This document shows positions 59,923 through 64,000 of a stretch of 64,000 nt of DNA, one piece after another. Under the pieces are notes generated by a model, which made no database searches, was not told where the DNA came from, and was given only the letters and a program-made list of their open reading frames with translations. A program made the position numbers and the translations under genes. How positions within the stretch are numbered: the stretch's first letter is position 1; each line of letters starts with the position of its first letter. The DNA is from Wolfiporia cocos. Lineage: Eukaryota > Basidiomycota > Agaricomycetes > Polyporales > Phaeolaceae. Location: the NCBI GenBank assembly GCA_029448655.1, contig JACCLO010000013.1, positions 2,542,001-2,606,000 on the forward strand, given 5' to 3'.

Positions 59923-60748
59923 TGACCTGCCCACTTGTGCTCCCTTGTAATTTTAGTTCTGTACCTGCTGTAAAGAGTGTATTCGAGTCAATGTATCACA
60001 TTTTTGGCAATGATGCGCGCGACTTCACACGATCATTTCGTGTTGAGGTAACACTCTGGGTATATGGGCAAAAAGTGCAGGCTCTGGCTTTAATTGACAG
60101 CGGTGCAACCATATCGGTCATATCACAACGATTGGTCGGTAAACATAAGCTGGTCACCGACAAACTAGCGTTCCCCATTACAGTTACGAACGCAGATGGA
60201 ACTAACAACGTCACTGGCCACTTAACCCAATCAGTAAAAGCTTTCATGCAACATGGCACACACAAGGAAAGAATAGGTCTGACAGTCATGCACCTAGAAC
60301 CAGACATAATCCTTGGCTGTGACTGGTTACGTCTCCATAATCCGACCTTTGATTGGCGGAAAGGAGAAATGGAATATGCACACTGCTCACATGACCAATC
60401 CAATGCAAGAAGAAAGGGTAACCGCCCTTCTGAGGAGGAAGCAGTTGAACTCCCAGAAAAGGAAATCATCAAAGTAAATTCGATTTGGGACACTCCTGTG
60501 GACATAATAGAAGAGGAGGACCCCGAAAATCCTTTGATTGCTTGGGTGTCAACCTTTGGCGATGAGGAAATGAACCTGCTGACACAGCTGGTAGCCGAGG
60601 TACTTGACAAAGACCTCGAAGAAGCAGATGACTGTGAGAATGAAACACCACCGATTGACCTGGAAAAATGGCGATTGTGTTACGATTATTTCGATTTTTT
60701 AACGCTGGCAGAACTCACCACTGGACGAATATGATACAGGGACTTGTT
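59919..60748 (+). pseudogene. Gypsy pol: aspartic protease region
   Basis: The retropepsin active site ALIDSGATISVIS lies near 60088, and ILGCDWLRLHNP follows, as in Gypsy proteases. The frame ends at the TGA at 60732; beyond it YRDLL continues into the pol sequence that resumes after the insertion. Confidence 0.88.
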
Positions 60749-61391
60749 GCGCAACCAACTCCCCTGGCTACTCGTGACTCTACTGGGCGCATCCCCAGTT
60801 GTACTAGCGTACGGGATATGTTTCATCTCTGACAGATCCAACTCTGTCACCGTTTCATCTTTATCATTTAACTAACGGACAGATGGTGTTCAACCGCCAT
60901 CATCATTTCTATCTATCGTTTCAGATATATCACTACATACGTATCAAACGTTTGGTACTATAGCGTAGATAGTATCGGTGACATCTGGGACGGACTTGAC
61001 CCCGAAAACTTAACGTAGTATATAAACTCATGTACTTACTGTCGAGGCTCTTCAGCTCGACCTTGTTGTACAAACAAGAAGTCTTATACTCGTTCTCAAA
61101 CGTAGGAAACTACGCTCAGTATTTCTCACTCGAGCAACCAAACGACTAAGTCCTCGAAGTGCACACTGACTTCTCGGAATTAGGCGAGTTTAATATTCTA
61201 TTTAACTCGCACTCTGAACAGACTATATCCTCTAACGCGTATTGGATATTAACCGATCTCCTAAGAATCTCACTTAGGACTTGAAGGCATCTAACGAGTA
61301 TTTGCCTTGCACACGGCAACAAGCCTACGTGTAGAAGAACGATCTATATTCGCGACTCGAATATACGAACGGGTATTCGACCCGTAACAGA
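60749..61391 (+). mobile_element. Probable solo LTR inserted in Gypsy pol
   Basis: This 643-bp block is flanked by TTGTT (60744-60748 and 61392-61396), and removing it joins YRDLL to [13 protein letters not shown] in frame. Exact ends are unclear because TGTT...AACA termini overlap the flanking repeat. TATATAAA at about 61018 is followed by a hairpin with stems GTCGAG and CTCGAC (61041-61061), the same module as in the other LTRs. Confidence 0.65.
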
Positions 61392-62930
61392 TTGTTAGTG
61401 CTCGAACAATACGCAGAGTATGGGCCAACGGTGTTCTCACAAAAGGCATCAGAGAGGATGCCAGAACGGAAGCCCTGGGATCATGCCATAGTGCTGGAAC
61501 CAGATGCGCAGCTTCCACCCCCAGTAAAACCCTACAAAATGTCTCCCCAAGAACGTAATAGCTTGGATGAGTGGATAGACACCGAACTTTGGAAGGGTTA
61601 CATTCAACCATCCAAAAGTCCAATGGCATCCCCGGTCTTCTTTGTCCATAAAAAGGATGGAGGACTGTGGATGGTCGTCGACTATAGGAGGCTAAACGAA
61701 ATCACCATAAAAAATCGTTATCCGATACCTCGAATTGATGACCTAATCGATCAATTGTCCCATGCGACCATCTTCACCAAAATTGACCTTAGATGGGGAT
61801 ATAACAATGTCCGCATCAAGGCAGGTGACGAATGGAAGATGGCGTTTATTACACACTGTGGACTATACGAGGCAACGGTAATGTATTTCGGTTTCTGCAA
61901 CGCCCCCGCAACGTTCCAGGCAATGATGAATTCAATCCTCACCCCATTCATTCGAACCGGCAAGGTGGTCGTCTATCTGGATGACATCTTGATTTTCAGG
62001 AATGATATGGAGGAACATCGGCGACTTACCAAAGGAGTTCTTCAAACCCTAAAGGACTTGGACTTGTACGCAAAGCCCGAAAAGTGCTTTTTCGAACAGA
62101 CGTCCATCGAATACCTAGGAATGATCATTTCCGATGGTAAAATCATGATGGATCCGAAGAAGTAAGCCGGAGTTCAGGACTGGCCTAGACCGACCAAGGT
62201 CAAAGAGGTCCAAGTCTTCCTTGGATTCGCCAACTTCTATAGGCGATTCATAGAGGGTTTCTCGAAAATAGCCAAACCACTCACCACGCTGACCAAAAAG
62301 TCAGAAGCTTGGCACTGGGAAGCCGAGCAGGAGAATGCCTTCCAAACTCTAAAGGAAGCATTCACCAAAGCGCCTGTGCTTCGAATTCCGACGCACAATC
62401 AGCCATTCCGCGTAGAAACGGATGCTTCGGACTTTGCGACCGGAGCAGTCCTATGTCAGTTAGATCCAAAGGATAAAAAATTCCACCCTGTGGCGTACTA
62501 TAGCAAGTCACTAAGTGCCCCGGAAAGGAACTATGAGATCTACAACAAGGAAATGTTGGCTGTAATCAGGGCTCTAGAAGAGTGGCGACACTATCTAGAG
62601 GGACACCCTGACAAATTTGAGATATGGTTGGATCATCTAAACCTGACCTATTTCAAAACAGCGCAAAAACTGACGAGACGACAAGCCCGTTGGGCACTGT
62701 ACCTCTCACACTTCAACTTCCAGATGAAGCACAAACCTGGCAAAACAATGCTAACCGCGGATCCTCTGTCCAGGCGGCCAGACCATGAGGAGGGGGTGGA
62801 TCTCGATAATCGTGATCAGGTTCTTCTGGAACCTGAGTGGTTTGAGCAAGAGTTCATGGCAATGGCTCTTGATACCTCCCATGCTGCCCCACAATTGGAA
62901 GATGAATCGATACTCTGAGAGATTTTCAAA
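61392..62930 (+). pseudogene. Gypsy pol: reverse transcriptase and RNase H
   Basis: RT motifs are in order: [59 protein letters not shown], and the catalytic YLDDILIF near 61974. Connection: [15 protein letters not shown]. RNase [15 protein letters not shown] near 62410 and [22 protein letters not shown] at 62163 separates RT from the connection and a TGA at 62916 precedes integrase, both in frame. Confidence 0.92.
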
Positions 62931-63312
62931 GCGTTGCTAGATGACAAGGTCACGAAGGACTACAAGGAGCTGCTCTCATCCGGCCCTCGTGAGTTCAAGA
63001 AGGACCTATCACAATGGAACTATGAAGGAAGGTTACTCCTCCAAAGAGGCAAAGTCTACATTCCAGCTACACCAGCGGACCTCAGATGGCAAGTGGTCGA
63101 ATTACATCACGATCACAAGTCAGCTGGGCATTTCGGGCATTACAAAATGTACGAGTTGCTGAGCCGCAACTCTTGGTGGCCTGGAATGTTCATTTATGTC
63201 AAAAAATACGTGGACGGATGTGACATATGCCAACGTATGAAGAACCACCCGCAGAAGCCGTATGACCCCCTGCAACCCTTACCGGTGCTGTCAGGCCCGT
63301 GGGAAGTGGTGA
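62931..63312 (+). pseudogene. Gypsy pol: integrase N-terminal part
   Basis: The HHCC zinc domain is visible (ELHHDHKSAGHFGHYK ... CDICQRMK), followed by GPWEVV. The solo LTR interrupts it there. The frame resumes at 63967 with TIDLITQLPPS, which contains the first catalytic Asp of the DDE core, and leaves the window. Confidence 0.9.
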
Positions 63313-63961
63313 TGTCACAAGAAATCCCGGAATAAAGGGGTTTCCTGGGGATTTATTAACCTTTATTCTCCAGATATTCGCTATGTTATACTTAGCTGCC
63401 CGGGACTGCACGTGCATGGGAAAGTAGATAAGTCTTCGTCATATCTTATCTCTTACATAGGTCACGTAGTACGTCACTGGAGTCACTCGCGTTACTTAGT
63501 CATGTGCAGCGTAGTCACAGTGTGCACAGACCATGCCATTAGGGCCGGTCTTGTAGCTACAGTAGATAGCGTCCACATGTATATATACTAGGTAGCGTTC
63601 TGAGGTACTCCTCAGAACTTATCTTCTCGTCGTTGGGGGCGCGTCCCCTGGCAACCTTTTCAATACCGTCTGCTTGCTTGCCTCTGCATGCAGGGTCCTC
63701 GTCGACAAAGCCTGCTGCGTCCTACTTCGGCATGGGGGCCTCTATTCATTGCATCCAACCTGTCTCTTATTCCTTTACTTGCTAGTCTGAGGGCGTACCG
63801 GTACACTCATGGGTCGGTACCTCAGGCAATACGGCAGGGCTCCTCAATAGGAGTGCCTCCTTGTTCTCCGCCATAAGGAGGGTGGGGGGCTATAGGCATT
63901 TGAGATAAGGCGGATATAGGGGTTCCCCGCTGGGGCGGGTGGCACGGTGGTTACCGTGACA
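63313..63961 (+). mobile_element. Solo LTR inside the Gypsy integrase
   Basis: 649 bp, beginning TGTCACAAG and ending CCGTGACA, with a perfect 5-bp target duplication GGTGA (63308-63312 and 63962-63966). Removing it restores EVV-TIDLITQLPPS in frame. CATGTATATATA (63576) is followed by a hairpin with stems GTTCTGAGG and CCTCAGAAC (63597-63618). Confidence 0.95.
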
Positions 63962-64000
63962 GGTGACAATAGACCTGATTACACAGCTACCCCCATCGGG

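Larger units (their letters stand above)
58006..64000 (+). mobile_element. Ty3/Gypsy LTR retrotransposon, 5'-truncated, runs off the right edge
   Basis: Gag, protease, reverse transcriptase, RNase H and integrase are in Gypsy order on the plus strand. There is no 5' LTR: the left side abuts a minus-strand element remnant. Coding is disrupted by nonsense codons at 58485 (TGA), 58732 (TAG), 59155 (TGA), 60732 (TGA), 62163 (TAA) and 62916 (TGA), and by a frameshift near a run of seven A at 58682. Two LTR-like insertions (60749-61391 and 63313-63961) split pol. The 3' LTR must lie beyond the window. It is dead as an autonomous element. Confidence 0.92.

Overview
The window looks like nuclear DNA of a basidiomycete fungus (Agaricomycetes, probably Polyporales-like; the order is inference). 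The host-type genes are cut by many spliceosomal introns of about 50-60 bp. A NACHT-WD40 NLR-like gene, an F-box gene family, a nuclease-kinase gene and Ty3/Gypsy, hAT and Helitron-like elements are mixed together in the way typical of TE-rich accessory chromatin in mushrooms. No rRNA gene and no convincing free-standing tRNA gene was seen.

Layout. 1-1.2 kb holds nothing recognisable. 1.2-3.85 kb (+) is a DHA2-type MFS transporter in ten exons, including a 10-nt micro-exon and a GC-AG intron. 4.25-8.68 kb (+) is a nine-exon NACHT/WD40 gene of about 1345 residues. From 10 to 38.6 kb lies an old segmental array: an unrecognised decayed block X, a block Y with a conserved coding-like core, and an F-box gene Z. 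The order X-Y-Z occurs twice (10-25.2 kb and 26-35.9 kb), and a third X follows at 36.1-38.6 kb. Both F-box copies are broken, in different ways.

Mobile DNA fills the array. Copy A carries a full hAT transposon (13.5-16.9 kb) whose seven-exon transposase reads through intact and whose 8-bp target duplication is perfect. It also carries a tandem array of seven Helitron-like units (17.4-23.0 kb) with embedded 21-22-bp minisatellites, and a GGCCCGG-rich hAT MITE (25.3-26.0 kb). Copy B carries a 0.7-kb element with two outward-facing tRNA-like modules. Further right are a 2.7-kb hAT derivative (39.6-42.3 kb) holding a relative of that tRNA-like element, a second copy of it (43.8-44.5 kb) with its interior inverted, a 30-bp minisatellite, a solo LTR and a 0.64-kb tandem duplication.

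50.5-52.7 kb (-) is an intact five-exon gene for a PD-(D/E)XK-like nuclease fused to a kinase-like domain, resembling the Crinkler/CR effector architecture. 52.8-64.0 kb is LTR-retrotransposon territory. It contains nested LTRs, the end of a minus-strand element, and a 5'-truncated Gypsy element with gag, protease, RT, RNase H and integrase, interrupted by stop codons and by two LTR-like insertions. The integrase runs off the right edge.

The most unusual signals are: (1) outward-facing tRNA-like promoter pairs bounded by asymmetric terminal repeats in three elements; (2) a hairpin placed just downstream of the TATA box in eight diverged LTR or LTR-like sequences, with the stem preserved although its sequence changes; (3) the head-to-tail Helitron array.
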